64,000 nucleotides of DNA from Paraphaeosphaeria minitans (GCA_015832175.1 WJXW01000013.1:1612001-1676000), one strand, 5' to 3'; shown: positions 1 through 12,719, counted from the stretch's first letter. The notes: generated by a model from the letters alone, not told the origin. Numbers and translations are program-made.

Positions 1-198
1 TTCGTTCCGTGCTTATTGCAGTGGCTGCACTCTGTGAGTCATCATGGAAAGGCAGAATCACTATTACGCGAGTGTTGTCCAGAAAGCGCAGAATAAGAAA
101 CAGTACGAAAATTTCTAAAGTTTAGCTCAGGTGACGAGAGTTAATGCAGTGATAATAGCAAAAGTGACGAGACAACGGATTGGCAGTCAACAAAAGCC

Positions 199-915
199 AT
201 GCACTGCGGCCTGCCCCAAGAACTTCGCGACCACATAAACACATTTTTTGTGGAAGGCTCATACGACAATGAGGTCATCGTTCGTCAAGAGAATGGGAAC
301 AAAATGGCGTATTACGTGCGGCAGCCTTTGAGCGCGGACTCGTATCAATGGATGGAGGATCCTTTCTTCGCGCAATTGCGAGCCCATTGCTTCGGACGAA
401 GAAATACCAGAGATCTTCTTATTGAATACTACAGGACGCGTACATTCAAGTTTGCTCATCGAGAGCTTGGTTTGGTGCGAGCGTTTCTTAACATCGACGA
501 ACTTGACCTACGTGCGCGCCCACTGGATCATATTCGACGTTTGCACCTGGAATTTGAACCATTCTTGATCTGCTCATCACGAGATAAAAAGAGATCGGAC
601 ATCGGCATCGGAACTTTTCTCGCCACTCTGGAAGCTCTCGCTGTTACTCAGACTCCACGCATAACAACTATTATTCACATAGATTTGGCGCAGAATATTT
701 CCAGTGAAAACCTTGAGAACTCGCTCCTTGGTGCTGCCAGTGTTATTCTAGATATTGCGGCAACCGTCACTACCCTAGTAGCACAAGGCGTCAAGATTGA
801 GGTGGTCCTTGAGGGTGGTTGGAATAAGACTAGCGGGCTGAAAGTATGTACTAGGTTGTTATCGTCACTTGAGGATTGCATTACGCAGATAGAAACTGCT
901 CGCAGGCAAGAGTGA
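199..915 (+). CDS. hypothetical protein, fungal LPQELRD-type
   Basis: A single uninterrupted 238-codon frame begins with the first ATG. The N-terminus carries an LPQELRDHI segment, resembling the opening of a large group of uncharacterised dothideomycete proteins that often start with an F-box-like helix (resemblance from memory, not a search). No signal peptide, membrane segment or catalytic motif is visible. The middle is rich in Arg, Leu and His and the C-terminal half looks alpha/beta. Codon use is even and no intron is needed. The next gene downstream is about 0.7 kb away on the same strand, with no sign of co-regulation. Function unknown; the coding call is fairly good because overlapping frames on the other strand are short. 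Confidence 0.6.
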   Translation: MHCGLPQELRDHINTFFVEGSYDNEVIVRQENGNKMAYYVRQPLSADSYQWMEDPFFAQLRAHCFGRRNTRDLLIEYYRTRTFKFAHRELGLVRAFLNIDELDLRARPLDHIRRLHLEFEPFLICSSRDKKRSDIGIGTFLATLEALAVTQTPRITTIIHIDLAQNISSENLENSLLGAASVILDIAATVTTLVAQGVKIEVVLEGGWNKTSGLKVCTRLLSSLEDCITQIETARRQE

Positions 916-1623
916 TGGGCAGACATGAAGTCAACTAGTACAACTGTTGCGGGGAGATATTATGGTAGTGAGATTAGAGGCTTAAGTCCGCGAGTTCTTC
1001 ACTACAATCAAGGCTCTCGACAGTACGTATTAAGTACGGCAACGCATAGGGACCGTAATTTCGCATAGTGATCAATTTGGGTATAACAAGATCCCAGGAT
1101 GAACTGTGCGGCTACGGTGCAGGTACGGTCTCTGTGCGCTGCTGTACTAAGTACATACTATTGGGAGCGATGTGTATGATATATCCAGTGCCTCTATGTC
1201 AATAATTTCTGTCAATCATGGCGTGGACTATGTTACGTAAAGATGAGCCAGCCTTATAGCATTTGAAGCACCATCTATCTATCTCAACTCGTTACTGAGC
1301 GCATAATTTCATAAAATACGGTCATGTGCATGTCCTACCGTCGACATGTTCTCATCGCGGGGGCATCTGCGAGGAGATCGTCTTTCCCGATGCACCTTCC
1401 CTACCTGGTTAGCTCCCGAGGCCCTCGCACTCATAGCGACAATGACCAGTCCGATTCTCGGTATACCAGGAAGCCGAATTCTTGGTTTTTGGTTTGCCAT
1501 GTGCCAAATTATCCGTTTAGTGACATCGTCAATTGCAATGCTTTTCCGAATGAATTCAAATTGAGAACGGTCACCACCCGTGCAGTCCTCCGGTCAGAGT
1601 TCAGATATCTAGGCAATATCGCG
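916..1623. other. intergenic, no gene seen
   Basis: About 0.7 kb with frequent stops on both strands. Open frames starting at 1324 and 1346 overlap the upstream side of the next gene but show no recognisable protein and run through its proposed first exon in other phases. They are treated as chance. Confidence 0.5.
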
Positions 1624-3372
1624 ATGAAGTTGCATCGCTATTTTTGCGTTGCATTCGCTACAAGATGCATTGGAGGGATCATTGCATCTAGGAAATCGAC
1701 ATTGAGCGCCGGTATGCTACAATATGCACATTTCCTGAATTTACTCACAGGTCCAAGAAGCACAAGATTTGTTCGATTGGTTTATGCATGTACAAGATAA
1801 CCGCTATGACAGTTCGTACAATTTCATTGCATATCCAGACAAAGGTGGCTGGTCCATCCGATTCACCGCATGGTATCTCGCGGGCCTGCTACGCCGCAAC
1901 AAGGGAGATGATCTCCAAAGAGCAAAGATTGCGATCAGAAATATGTACGAGTTTGTACCATAAAATTGGCCGGCAGCTTACAAGTTCATCAGTATCGCCT
2001 GTCAGATGACTAATGACTTCACTGCGCCGTGGTATGGAACCTACAAACTATCTCCAGACCAGCCAGACCCGACGGCGAACTCTACGATGTATCAGCCTGA
2101 GATCTATGCGACATATGATCCTAACTGGAGAGAGTTCGTTGGAACTCAGCTGGTTCAGGTAGTCGAAGATTTTGGCCATCTTAGCGGTAACCAGCTAGTC
2201 GAGAAGATCGAGGACTCTCTCGAGATTGCTGCCATTGGCGGTATGCGCCGTAACGGCACGTTCCCTCAAGATGATAACCTAGGTATATATTACAGCAATC
2301 CGGCTATCATGCGTGCTTTGGTGGCTGGCTGGATCGGCACTCGCCGTAACAATACTAAGCTCCTCGACTTCGCAATTGATCAAGGAACAAAGCTCCTCAA
2401 GCTCTTCCAGCTGAATGGAGCTAATACTCTGTCTGAATACAACTCTCCGGGCTACTACGGGATCGATACTTGGGCGCTCGGAGCCCACCTAAAATATGGC
2501 CCGAAAGACCAAACAATGACTTCATCAGCAAAGATCATTCTCCGAGAGATGTGGACCGACTTGGCAGATCATTACAACGGCTGTCTAGGCGATATGGTTG
2601 GTCCATACGACCGCGCCTATACACAAGATATGTCTCAGCATTCGACCGCACTAGTCAACTTTTTCTGGGGTCTTTTTGGTCATGCAGCGTCTCCGCTACC
2701 CCACAAGCTGGAGAGCAACTTGACCTTTGATGTCGCTCAAGGTGCTCCTATTGCGCTCATCGTCGAGGAAGTGAAGTCGGCTATTCCGACCCACGTCCAA
2801 GACGCACTTCGACTTCGCGGAACTTTCCAGGGACCAGCACGCTCCATTAAGAAAACCGTATACGACGACCTAGAAGGCAAGCAACCTCGAGTCGCGACCT
2901 CATGGATCAGTCGCGAGCTGATGATTGGCGGACAATCGGTAAACGAGACAGTCAATCGCGGGGACCAATTTGTGCCTGCAATCGTACACTGGCCTGGTGA
3001 TAAGGCACACGAGCCCTTTCCTTTAACACATTTTTCAGCTTGTATCCAAGCGCAAGCTCCATTAACACTGTTGCAACGCCCAATCATCTGAGTATCAGCT
3101 ATCCAAACCGCACACAAGCCGGGGCCGATATCTTCGCGTTCGCACTGTCGAATGTACCTCCGAGTTGGACCCTATCGGGGAATATGATTACAGGATTGGA
3201 TGGCGAATTGCCATGTGTGAAGATTGAGGTAGATGCACTAGGGTTAAAGCTTCAGCCTGTGGTGTATGGGAGCTCTTTGCGGGACCACATTTCCTATAAC
3301 ATCTCATACGCAGTGCCAGAAGACTTCGAAGGCGTGCCAAAAATGGAATTGGACATCAAGTACATATGTTGA
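1624..3372 (+). CDS. uncharacterised, possibly secreted protein, one frameshift
   Basis: Proposed exons are 1624-1711, 1758-1944 and 1993-3372. The first encodes a basic then hydrophobic N-terminus (MKLHRYFCVAFA) that could be a signal peptide. The second carries DNRYDSSYNFIAYPDKGGWS and the third EYNSPGYYGIDTWALG. The repeated aromatic and helical character recalls (alpha/alpha)6 six-hairpin enzymes of fungi, but no catalytic pair can be assigned. The frame breaks at a run of five T (3031-3035): upstream reads HWPGDKAHEPFPLTHF and downstream continues in another frame with SLYPSASSINTVATPN to a stop at 3372. One extra T rejoins them; no canonical intron gives the right phase. The first splice acceptor (after CCAAG) is uncertain. 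Either a recent pseudogene or a base-call error. Confidence 0.5.
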
Positions 3373-5056
3373 GCGACTGGGGTCGGTCGCGCCCCGGGTA
3401 GCATAATTAAAGGGAATGTATCAACGATCAGTTGAAATGTAAATCTAGGCTTACGTAAAGCTTATAGGCGCAGGTAGAAAATACCGATATAGAGCTCGAA
3501 GAGTAATCCTGAGAGCCACTCAAACCGAGGACTATGATTATATCGCTTGGATTGATCTATTGAGTACAATGTTAATCTTCTATTCAGTGTGTTCTGCTTT
3601 GCCCGTGCTTCTACAATTCATGACATTGGTTCGACTATTAAAAAGGACGAAAGTAACCATTTGAAATGAGAATCTCCCGTCCCGCCCTACCGTGAAGTAA
3701 TGGGAAGATATTGAAACCATCAAAAGCACGTCCATGTGATTTTAATTAACCACCCCCAGCAGCAAACGTTCTCACCGACACCGCGACTTGCTATTGCAAG
3801 ACCATTAATAATTAAACTATTCGATCTCATCAAATGCGATATGAGTGATAGGTCTGATGTTGGATTTAAGAGACAGATAAGACTCCAAGCTCATCGAATC
3901 GCACTTCGCATAGCCGTAACACCCAACAAACAAAATACACCCTCGGTTCTCATTGTTCTTCCCTAGGTAAGCGATCATCAACGCCTGCGGTCAGCCCCAG
4001 CCTAGAAACTATTTAATACACGGCTAAGGGTAGAGGGGACAATTCAACACACCGTACGTTAGCAAGGTTCGACTAGTCTTTCGGTTTTTTGGAAAATCTC
4101 TCGCAGCTGCCGCATCTTTTGTGATCGCAAAGAAGCGATTCGCATTCTTTTGAGCCCATTTCGTTAAGTCTATTATTCTCGCAGCATCTCCACCACCCGT
4201 TGCCTCCGCCTCCTTTCAGCGTTCGCGGTTCGTAAGAAATACTGATCATCTTGTATGGTTGAGGAATGCGAAATGTCGGTTTGTTAATAGTTATAGCTGT
4301 ATAAGGGGTTTAAGTAGGAAGCTGTGCTAAGTATCCATAATATGTTTCTAGTCAGAAAAAGGACTTGAATTAGGACGTGTATGTGAATTTAAATGTGTAT
4401 GTGTATGTATGTGTGTAGATATACGTGTAAATCTGTGTATCTGTATGTATGAATGGTGTGTAAAGATAACAGGCTTGCCGTCGGTGTGTGTATACTATAT
4501 AGCGGAGATTTATATTGAATTTCCAATGTGTGAAGCCTTCACTGAGCCGTTAAAGAAAGGTTCCAAGTTATCAGGTAACCTAAGCTGTCGAAATGTGAAG
4601 CTGTCGTCACCGTACAGCCAACGAGGAACCACGATGTCCACGAATTTTTCAATGTAGGAACTCTGTGTTGAAGAAGCATAACACTTTCATCAATCACACT
4701 AACATATACACAAAGCGACCTCTATTGAAGATATCGAGCCGTGTGCCCTTGGCTATCTTAGACTTCCATTCGGTGGTTCGTTAACGGGAATTGAAGCGAT
4801 TCCAATGCCCGTTGGCATATATCATAAAATGGTTAACGGTTCCGAAAAGCCGTACATCCAAGCTCCAGCATTTTTTGTTGTCTTTGACCTGGAAGCTCAT
4901 AAATCATTTAAGAATTATCACTCCATCTCCACGCATTGTATCAGACGAAGCTCGATGATCTTCAAGCGACATCTACCCAGACTGTCCTGCTATTTTTCAT
5001 AAGACTCGAAAGGAAGTACCCGAAACGTCTAAAGTACACTATATTTATGATCAAGT
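3373..5056. other. gene-poor spacer
   Basis: About 1.7 kb without a credible coding frame. It is moderately AT-rich, has many stops and a TGTA/TGTG-rich microsatellite at 4390-4450. Short open frames at 3736, 4409 and 4805 have no recognisable content. Confidence 0.5.
4390..4450. repeat. TGTA/TGTG-rich microsatellite
   Basis: Imperfect run of TGTATGTG-like units in non-coding DNA. Confidence 0.6.
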
Positions 5057-5680
5057 CTACACCTGCCCGTGATCATGGTAGTCACAGATCCGCTCTTGGA
5101 GCTGTTTAGCCCAATCTTCTGAGCCACACATACCTCCAGGAGCACACCCAAATTCTCTCGATGCCAGTATGACCTCTTTCATGAATTCCCTGGGAGTGTC
5201 ATCTGTATCCTCATGAAAGCTGTCAAAATTGTAGCAAGCAACCGCGTCATGCGTGAGACACTTTTTCAACAGGCTGCCGGGAAGGGTGTTTTCGTAGACG
5301 TGAGTAGACCTATTGGGAAGTTGTCATCCTGATCGCCTTTCTGCATCAGGACATTTATAGCAGCGTTGCAGAACTCTGGACTCTGGTGTGCATCACCGAA
5401 AATATATGAGGCGACGATGGCCTCAAAGGTCAAGGGAATCCTGCCTTCTTCCCTTGAAGTGTATATAGATCTCGTGTAAAGCCAATTGTAGAAGATCTGA
5501 AACCCTACTTGGTACTCTCCTGGCAGCTTAACGGTCTTGTCTTCATCTTCAGCCCAGAGGTCCTTGAGAGCGTTTCGGAAGTATGCGGAGTAGTGTGCGA
5601 GTAGTCCTTTGTGTATCTCGTATTTGTGCTGAGCTTCGCCTTGTCCCACCAGCACAGTTATGATCGGCCCAAAGTCCTCC
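5057..5680 (-). CDS. BTB/POZ domain protein, one frameshift
   Basis: On the minus strand the exon opening near 5680 gives DFGPIITVLVGQ, then HKGLLAHYSAYFRNAL and VKLPGEYQVGFQIFYNWLYT, the typical BTB/POZ order of fungal proteins thought to act as protein-interaction or Cul3-adaptor modules. After ...DDNFPI the frame runs to an early stop (ORF end 5266), while the expected continuation STHVYENTLPGSLLKKCL is read in another phase and leads into ACYNFDSFHEDT...ASREFGCAPGGMCGSEDWAK and a stop at 5057. The break is at 5308-5311, where one additional G (GG to GGG) restores frame. A 5-prime exon probably lies upstream (acceptor TTACTAG beside 5681; candidate ATGs near 5733 and 5810) but is not resolved. 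Pseudogene or sequencing error. Confidence 0.65.
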
Positions 5681-5699
5681 CTAGTAAGTAAGGCTTAGC

Positions 5700-6279
5700 G
5701 TGATACAAATATCTGTTCCATCATTGCCATGGCGATACTACAGTGCCACGTCCAATACTTGAGTAACCTGCGAGACTAGGGTAGGCGAGCCAACTCTTAC
5801 ACTCGGCATGGTACTACGCCATGTCGAGTCGCTGCGATGGGCTGTAAGAGCGGGACGTTGGGCGACGGGCCGTGGGAAGTGCAGAGGACAACGTGATGTA
5901 GAGTGAGCGGGCTTAAAAAGTAGATTTGGGTAAGCACGGTCCAGAGGTCCACTATCGCAGGTGAAAGCACCTGGCTCAACTTTGCCTTCATTTCTGCTCG
6001 TGGATATGACGTAAGATACCGGTGTGTGATCAACAATTCCGTTTATATTGTGCTGCCGCGGAAACATACCGACCTCGACCTGAAATTTGCATCAGTCGAT
6101 ACTACGGGTACTGTAGACTCACGTGGTTTTGACAAGGGAAAATCAAATGAACTTGAAACGTACAGTAGTGAGACCAGTTACATAAAGACAGTGTGTTTCT
6201 CTAGAACAACACACAAACAAGCCGGCCGGGGAAACCTCTCATACTTGAACCGGGAGTCATTAACCTCTTTAGTATTACT
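5700..6279. other. spacer between BTB gene and ABC pseudogene
   Basis: Probably contains the unresolved 5-prime exon and promoter of the BTB gene, and the 3-prime flank of the transporter. The minus-strand frame 5738-6067 has no recognisable protein content. Confidence 0.4.
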
Positions 6280-9200
6280 CTAGGTCGCCTTCGTCTTCTT
6301 TTTACCTCCAGGCACCCTGCACAACCAATACAGCGACGCAGCAGCTGCGACATTGAACACGACGTAGACCCACAGCAACCCAAAGTCTCTCCACCGGTTC
6401 TCCCACGTAGCATTGATCTGTTGCAAGAACTGATCAGTACTAGACAGTTGACAGAAGTTACAAGCATCGGTCGCTTGCGGGTTCTGAAGATATCCTCCGG
6501 CCATTGCGATATAATCTTGCATGTACTGGCCACACGTCTGATCCAGCGGTGGTAAGAATGTCTGGAACTCGTTCGGCACGCAGTACGCGGGCGCTTGGCC
6601 GAGCGCCATACTCATGAAGGAGCTTACAAGGTAGGTAAACGGATTCGCGCGGTACATAAATATCCAGAAGTGAGGAAGCTTGTCCGGCCCAGCTAGAATG
6701 CCACAGAAGGCGTAGAGCATGATGCTCATGATCGTTGCGATACCTCCTGCGACTTCCTCGTTCGGCGCGCCAGCGATTACCATGTGAGCGAAGGAGCTGG
6801 CAAACAAGAACGTCGCCACAATGATGACGAGGATTCCAAAGCTGCGTATGTTCACCGCATTTGTGGGCTCTGCGTTCTGGTACAAGCCCACAGGATAGAA
6901 CCACACCAGGAAGCAGAATATTGCCATGATCTAATTTGCGTCAGAAAATCTCGACGCGTGAAACCGACATGAAAGTGGATTACCAAATTCCAGAACATCT
7001 CAATGAGGATATTGGAAAATAAGAAAGCTTGCCACATGTAGGTCTTCGACTGTCGTTCGCGCGCCTCGTACAAAGTCCTCTGCACTACGAAGTTGGGCAT
7101 GATTTGAAACATGAGCTGGATGACGACGAACAGGAAAACGAATATTCCGAAGATCTAGTTCATGTCAGTACAGTATTTTACCGACCGCATTAAGCTAAAC
7201 CATCGTACCTGATTTTGGAGTCCTTGGATGGAGTTTTACTCCTTGTAGAACGAAAAGCCGATGAACAAGGACTAGTGACATATGTGTTAGCACCAAATCA
7301 TGAGGAAACAATGTCTCAAACCTACACAGCCAATAGACATAAGAGCTTTAGAGGCGATATACGAAGGTGTCCTCCAGTATTGTTGAGCGCAGCGATTTGC
7401 AACGAGATGAAACTGGGTCGTAAATGGCGCGGCGAACTCTTGGTAGCTGGAATTATTGGTATCCATCACCGCGGATGGCTCATTGCGAAGCTCTCGGAGC
7501 CTTGTAAGTTCTCTGTGAATCTCTGCATATTCCGCAGAAGACTTCCATACAGCAGGCCAGTCGATTTCTGTATGTGTTGAGCCTGGTGTCGCACCGATGG
7601 CGTCCAGCATATACTCGGGGGGGTTCATGCTCGAGTCATAGTTTGTTCCGCCATTTCGTTTAAAGTAGTCAACGAGAATGTGTGACTGGCGCCCAATGTC
7701 TCCAAAGTAGACGGTACGGCCACCTTTGGCAAGTAGAAGCAGTCGATCGAATCGCTGGAACAGCATCGCGCTGGGTTGATGGATGGTGCAGAGGATCCTG
7801 CATAGATGAGCTTGTGCCTCGCAAGAACAGGAGCATGACTTACGCCTGCCCATTCTTCGTCAACTTCTCCATCAGATCACAAATGGACCATGACGTTTGA
7901 CTGTCTAGACCAGAAGTCGGCTCATCAAGGAAAAGCAGCAGCTTCGGTCTAGCGGCTATCCCAACGCCGATAGTAAGTCGCTTCCGTTGTTCAACGTTCA
8001 AGCCATCTCCCGACGCACCGACGATGGCGTCAGCATAGTCTTCCATGTCCAACAGGCGGATGACCTGTCGTGAGTTAGTTTAAGCTCATGCATCGACAAA
8101 GACTAAGCCTACATCGTCAACATGCGCTAATCTCTCATTGTGAGAGTATTCTGCTGGCTGGCGAAGCAGAGCACTGAACTTAAGCGCCTCGCGTACAGTA
8201 CTGCTATGGAGGTGTATGTCTTGCTGCGAGATTATCAGTCTCTGATGTGTTCCAATGTGTCCACGATCACCAACCTGCATTACGTATCCTGTTTGTCGCT
8301 GGAAGGAACCATCCCTCTCGCGACCGTCGACAAATATTGATCCGGAGATGACTCCCATGGTAGTACGGCTCGCGAGAACATCCAGCAAAGTAGTCTTTTC
8401 GGCGCCGCTCACACCCACTGTTGTACCTGATTAGCGCAAGAATCAGTTAAGTCCATCATAACACTTACTCAAAGCTGTCAGCGTTCCTGGTTTGACCCAG
8501 CCATCGACATTCTGCAAGATTTTCCGGGTCTCGCCCTTGATTTGCACCTCGTAGCAGACATCTTCCCAGTGAAAGATACTCTGCTGCTTCTCGAGAATCG
8601 AAGCAGCATCGCTGTCGCTGGTGTACTTGTCAGTGTGGACTGCAGTGTTTCTCCCGGTTTCTTCGTCCACTTTCTGACGCTTTGCCATCGCCTTAAGGTT
8701 CTTGCGACGAAATACAAGCACTTCGCCTTTGGAGCGGGCCGACGCGACTAACTCAGATGTGACCAGGTGCAAGGCGGCGAGGCCAATCACGAAGACTACG
8801 ATGATTCCAAAGTTTCGCCATCGGTTGGCGTACTGATAGTTGTACGTCGTGCTCGCAAAAGCGGTCCCGTTCACGTCATCGGCACTAGCGACGGCACCTT
8901 TGACAGCTCAGGCTCGTTGGTCAGGTGCAATAGCCTCGTAGGATGGCCCTGAGGGTATGAATTGCGCGCATTGGAACTGGCGACCATCGAACTCGTTTAC
9001 AATAACGCTCTCGAAACCAAAGGAGATCGGGTTGATGTAGCGGATCCAGCTTGCCCAGCGATGCATTACGTTAGCTTGATTTGGATATCGCAAAGATGGC
9101 TTACCCTCTCATATTGGCCACTGGAATAGCGAAGCCGGTGTACAATATGAGCCCAATCAAGATGATCGATTATGGTGCGAGTGCTTGAGCAATAGTTTTC

Positions 9201-11470
9201 GTGATCGAAGCAAAAAACCTAATTTGGTGAACAAAATGTCATCTGGTAGTGCAGACAACCAACCTGAAAAACATTGACATCGATAGGAGCATCGAAAAAG
9301 CGACAAGGAAAAAGAAGAAGAATGAGCCAGCATCGCGGCGCAGGTTTGCCATGAAATACAGCGTTGTGTTCACAATTACCGCATTCGTGATCTTGTAGGG
9401 CATATCCACGATCATGCTAGCCAGAGCTTCTGCGCTTGGGTGCTGTCAGTATTAGCGACATAGCCAATGATGAATGAGCGAGATGTTGTACATATAGTGC
9501 ATAACGAGTGTGCTAGATGGATTGTTAGCTCGTATTCAAGTAAAGGGGGTAAAACTGGGTACTAACCTTCTCTACGATCTCTCGTTTCGCATACAAAGAA
9601 AAAATCTCCAACATGCTACCAAAAGCATTGAAAAGTACCTCTAGTCGTTAATGAGTGCATCCAATTGGTGATTGCTGCAGGCAGCATTCATCCGGAAAAA
9701 TACTGACCATCATGAAAAGAACAGCTTCTCTAGAAAGGAAAGCAGATGTGTCCTCTGCCAGATTGAAGAAGGTACTAGCGACGATCAAGCCTTCAATAAA
9801 ATTGAGGATAAGCATCGAAATCGGGACAGAAGGATCGGCCTTGAGGCGCTGCACGTCTCGCCACATGCAAAGCTTGACTTGTCCCCAGTACGACAGGATA
9901 TACGGCGAGCACTCGGGTTGTGCCCTGGACTTCTCCAGCTTCCTCGCTTCGGCGAATTTGCTATGGTCTACACCATCCAGAGCATGATCGCGGGTGTACT
10001 CATCGATTTGAGCCAAAAGGATCTTTCGCCCTTCGCTCTGTCGCCAGCATCTTACAAAATCTTCGGAGGTCCTGGGTACTCGGTTTTCGAAACCGGGTTT
10101 GACGACTCGCTCGGATGGGGAGGTCATAGAAGTCAGGAAGTCGGGCACTGTCTGAGCGGCGGGGCACGAAAACCCAAGCTGCTCAAAGTAGCTTTTGGCG
10201 CTTTGTGCAGGTCCGAAGTAAATATGTCGTCCTTCATATATGACAGTGACCTTGTGAAACAGCTATGAACGTTGTCAGCAAATTTCCTGATGGTGTAGAG
10301 ATGACGCACGTCGTAAGCTGCCCGTGGAGCCTGGTAAATGGCAACGAAAGTCGAAGACCCGAAGACATCGCATTGAGTATGAAGCGTCTTGCAGAACTCA
10401 ACTGCATTCGCAGAATCCAGGCCTCAAGTAGAGTTATCCCTTTGCATCGTTAGGCGTTATTGGCGAGGTGTTGCGGGCATTCAGCAGTCTTTATTTGGAG
10501 GCGGCGACTTACCAACATTGGAGGGGTGCATAGCTCAAAGCGGCTTCAGCAATGGTCACTCGCTTCCGCTCACCACCACTCACTCCGCGTACGAAATCGT
10601 TTCCAACGCACGTGTTGATAGTGTGGCTGATACCAAACATGGCCATGATGACATCTCGGATATGTTCCGCATACTGTTCCCGAGAGACACCTCCAGGAAT
10701 GATTCGTGGAGTCCGGGCGAGTCTGTTTTCATTCAAAACTTGTTGCCTTAGGGAAGAAGGACAATCACTTACGCGGCAAAATACAGAGTGTCGCCCACCG
10801 TCAGCTGGGAATAATGTCTGTCAACCTCTGCTGTATAGATGACCTCTCCTCGAAACCTTTTCTGCATTTCCGCCGGTGCGATTCCATGATAATTGAGTTG
10901 CGAGTTCGTGTCAACTTTGAATCCATGCGTTTCTCCCGCTATCGTCTTGAGCAGAGTAGAGCAGCCGCTCCCTGGTGGTCCCAGCACACAGCATGGTTCC
11001 CCAGGAAGAACCAAACCATCCAGATCACGGAGGATCTCTATCTTCTGGGCGCCTCTTCCGAAGATCGCTGGTAGCTTGAGAATAGAGTTCGCAACACTGG
11101 AGTGGAAATCGGTAGGCGATCCTACGCCTGAAACATTGAGATTCCTAAAGGCCACCCCAGCTACGCGCGCCGGTACATCTGGGGTATACCTTATGTTGTA
11201 GAATGCCTTCGCCCACGAGCGAGCATTGAATGCGGAAGAATTTGGGTCGAGACTGGAGCCTTCACTGGCCTGGAATGGTGATTCGTGGTGAGACTGATGG
11301 GACTGCACCGTGAACTTGCGTGCTAACGAATGGATGACTTGTTCGCGTTGCTCTTCCTGCTCTCCTTGCTCCATCGGTGAGTGGACATCGAGGTTCGAAC
11401 TCGAGCTAGACTCAATGGGATCTTGTACAGTGCACTCCTTCTCGCCTTGGTAGCCCAAAACCGCTGACAT
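6280..11470 (-). pseudogene. PDR-type (ABCG full-size) ABC transporter, broken
   Basis: The order NBD1-TMD1-NBD2-TMD2 is intact, reading from 11470 to a stop at 6280, through roughly a dozen exons joined by good short introns. NBD1 has Walker A GPPGSGCSTLLK and signature [17 protein letters not shown]1 runs KREIVEKHTRYALYHPSAEA ... [23 protein letters not shown]2 has [12 protein letters not shown] and [14 protein letters not shown]2 ends with the C-terminal GGKKKTKAT. Four stops interrupt conserved coding: TGA at 10424-10426 (DNST*GLDS, the usual Arg CGA changed to TGA), TAA at 9170-9172, TGA at 8908-8910 and TAA at 7236-7238. NBD2 Walker A reads GVSGAEKTT, with Glu for the invariant second Gly. 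An acceptor near 9068 also looks lost. Intact relatives pump azoles and other xenobiotics at the plasma membrane; this copy cannot make a full pump. Confidence 0.9.
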
Positions 11471-12719
11471 AGCAGCCAGAGCAATACGTCGTTGTGCAAG
11501 AAAGAAGGTAAAAAGGGACGTCGGAGTTCTCAGGGGTGCTTAATTCGTCAACGATGCGCAAAGTGATGCAAAGGGACGGTAAGCAAAGAATCTTGAAGGG
11601 AACGCAACGTGAAGTGAGTGGTAATGACTGGCGTGTCATGCAAAATAAGTATACGAAACTCGGGAATGTTTAGGACGACGATTTGATCGCTAAGACGAAG
11701 GCCAAGTTTCGCTCGCGTTGCGCACGCACCGAGCGGCAAGCCAAACTACGGTACCTATTTGCCCAAGAGATTAAACTGCGGAGCATGGCTCCGTCATCAC
11801 TTCAGTCAACCACGCCCCATGGGTCGAGAGATCAGCCACTCAGTGTTTTCTCGTTGTGAAACTGGTCTGAAAAGCATTTTGGCGAAGGGCGCCGAGTCCC
11901 TGCAGTCGGACGTTGAAGTGGGTCAGGTGAAATGGCGATGCTGCACGGCGTCCGAGGACACCGTCCCCGGTTTTCCATCGCCGTCCATGCGCAGCGAGCG
12001 CAACATCACATAGGCAGTCTTCCGTGCATTCTGCACCAACAAACTATCACAATATCGTTTTGGAATGAAATCTGGATCATTTTCCCACTGTGTGTTCACT
12101 TCAGGCGCTGACATACAATCATTATTAGACAGGGATTGCGCCAATCACATCGGAGTCTAAACTCAAAGAGGATAACACACGAAACCGCTCCTGCAAAAGC
12201 TATGGCTTCCATGCAGCTACTCAGAACGTGAGGCATGACCAGGTAGGCGAGATAAAAAGGGCCCAGTGATGAGCGTCAATAGTTCATGGATAGCCAAGGA
12301 ACTCGCGATTCCACTAGAGCCTTCTTCATGTGTCCGTATACCTAGCACCTACCTAGGTATCATCTACGGGTGATGCCATGCACGAGTGCAGTTTCCCTCG
12401 ATATTTTCCATTCTGCTACGTAGAAGCCTGTCTGTCAAACCTCATTAAATCCAGGTGGGTATGGGGCATCTACATATTTTGCGTCCAAATTTTGGCTTTG
12501 GCTTTCGGACAAAACTTTGTCCCGAGAAGCGCCATCAGAATGGTCTTAAAACGAACAAATATCTACTGCCAGCTTCTAATAATACCGTTCGTCCCATTTC
12601 CAATACAACCCACCACCTCTGTATGCCTATCACGATATCATGTAACAGCTCCTCATATAGCTGCATATTTGCCACATCCCCGTAAATATCCCTATACCTA
12701 AGGAACTCCTCAATAAGTC
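11471..12719. other. intergenic, former promoter side of the ABC gene
   Basis: Normal base composition. Several overlapping short frames on both strands, none recognisable. CCTACCTAGGTATC motif near 12350. Confidence 0.4.

Noticed and set aside
2997..3038. 42-nt GT..CAG segment as an intron of the uncharacterised secreted-type gene
   Set aside because: Removing it keeps the upstream frame and leads to the stop at 3091; it does not reach the conserved downstream frame. A one-base frameshift explains the data better.
5276..5311. 36-nt GT..CAG segment as an intron of the BTB gene
   Set aside because: Its length is a multiple of three and splicing leads straight into TGA; it would also remove the family motif HVYENTLPG.
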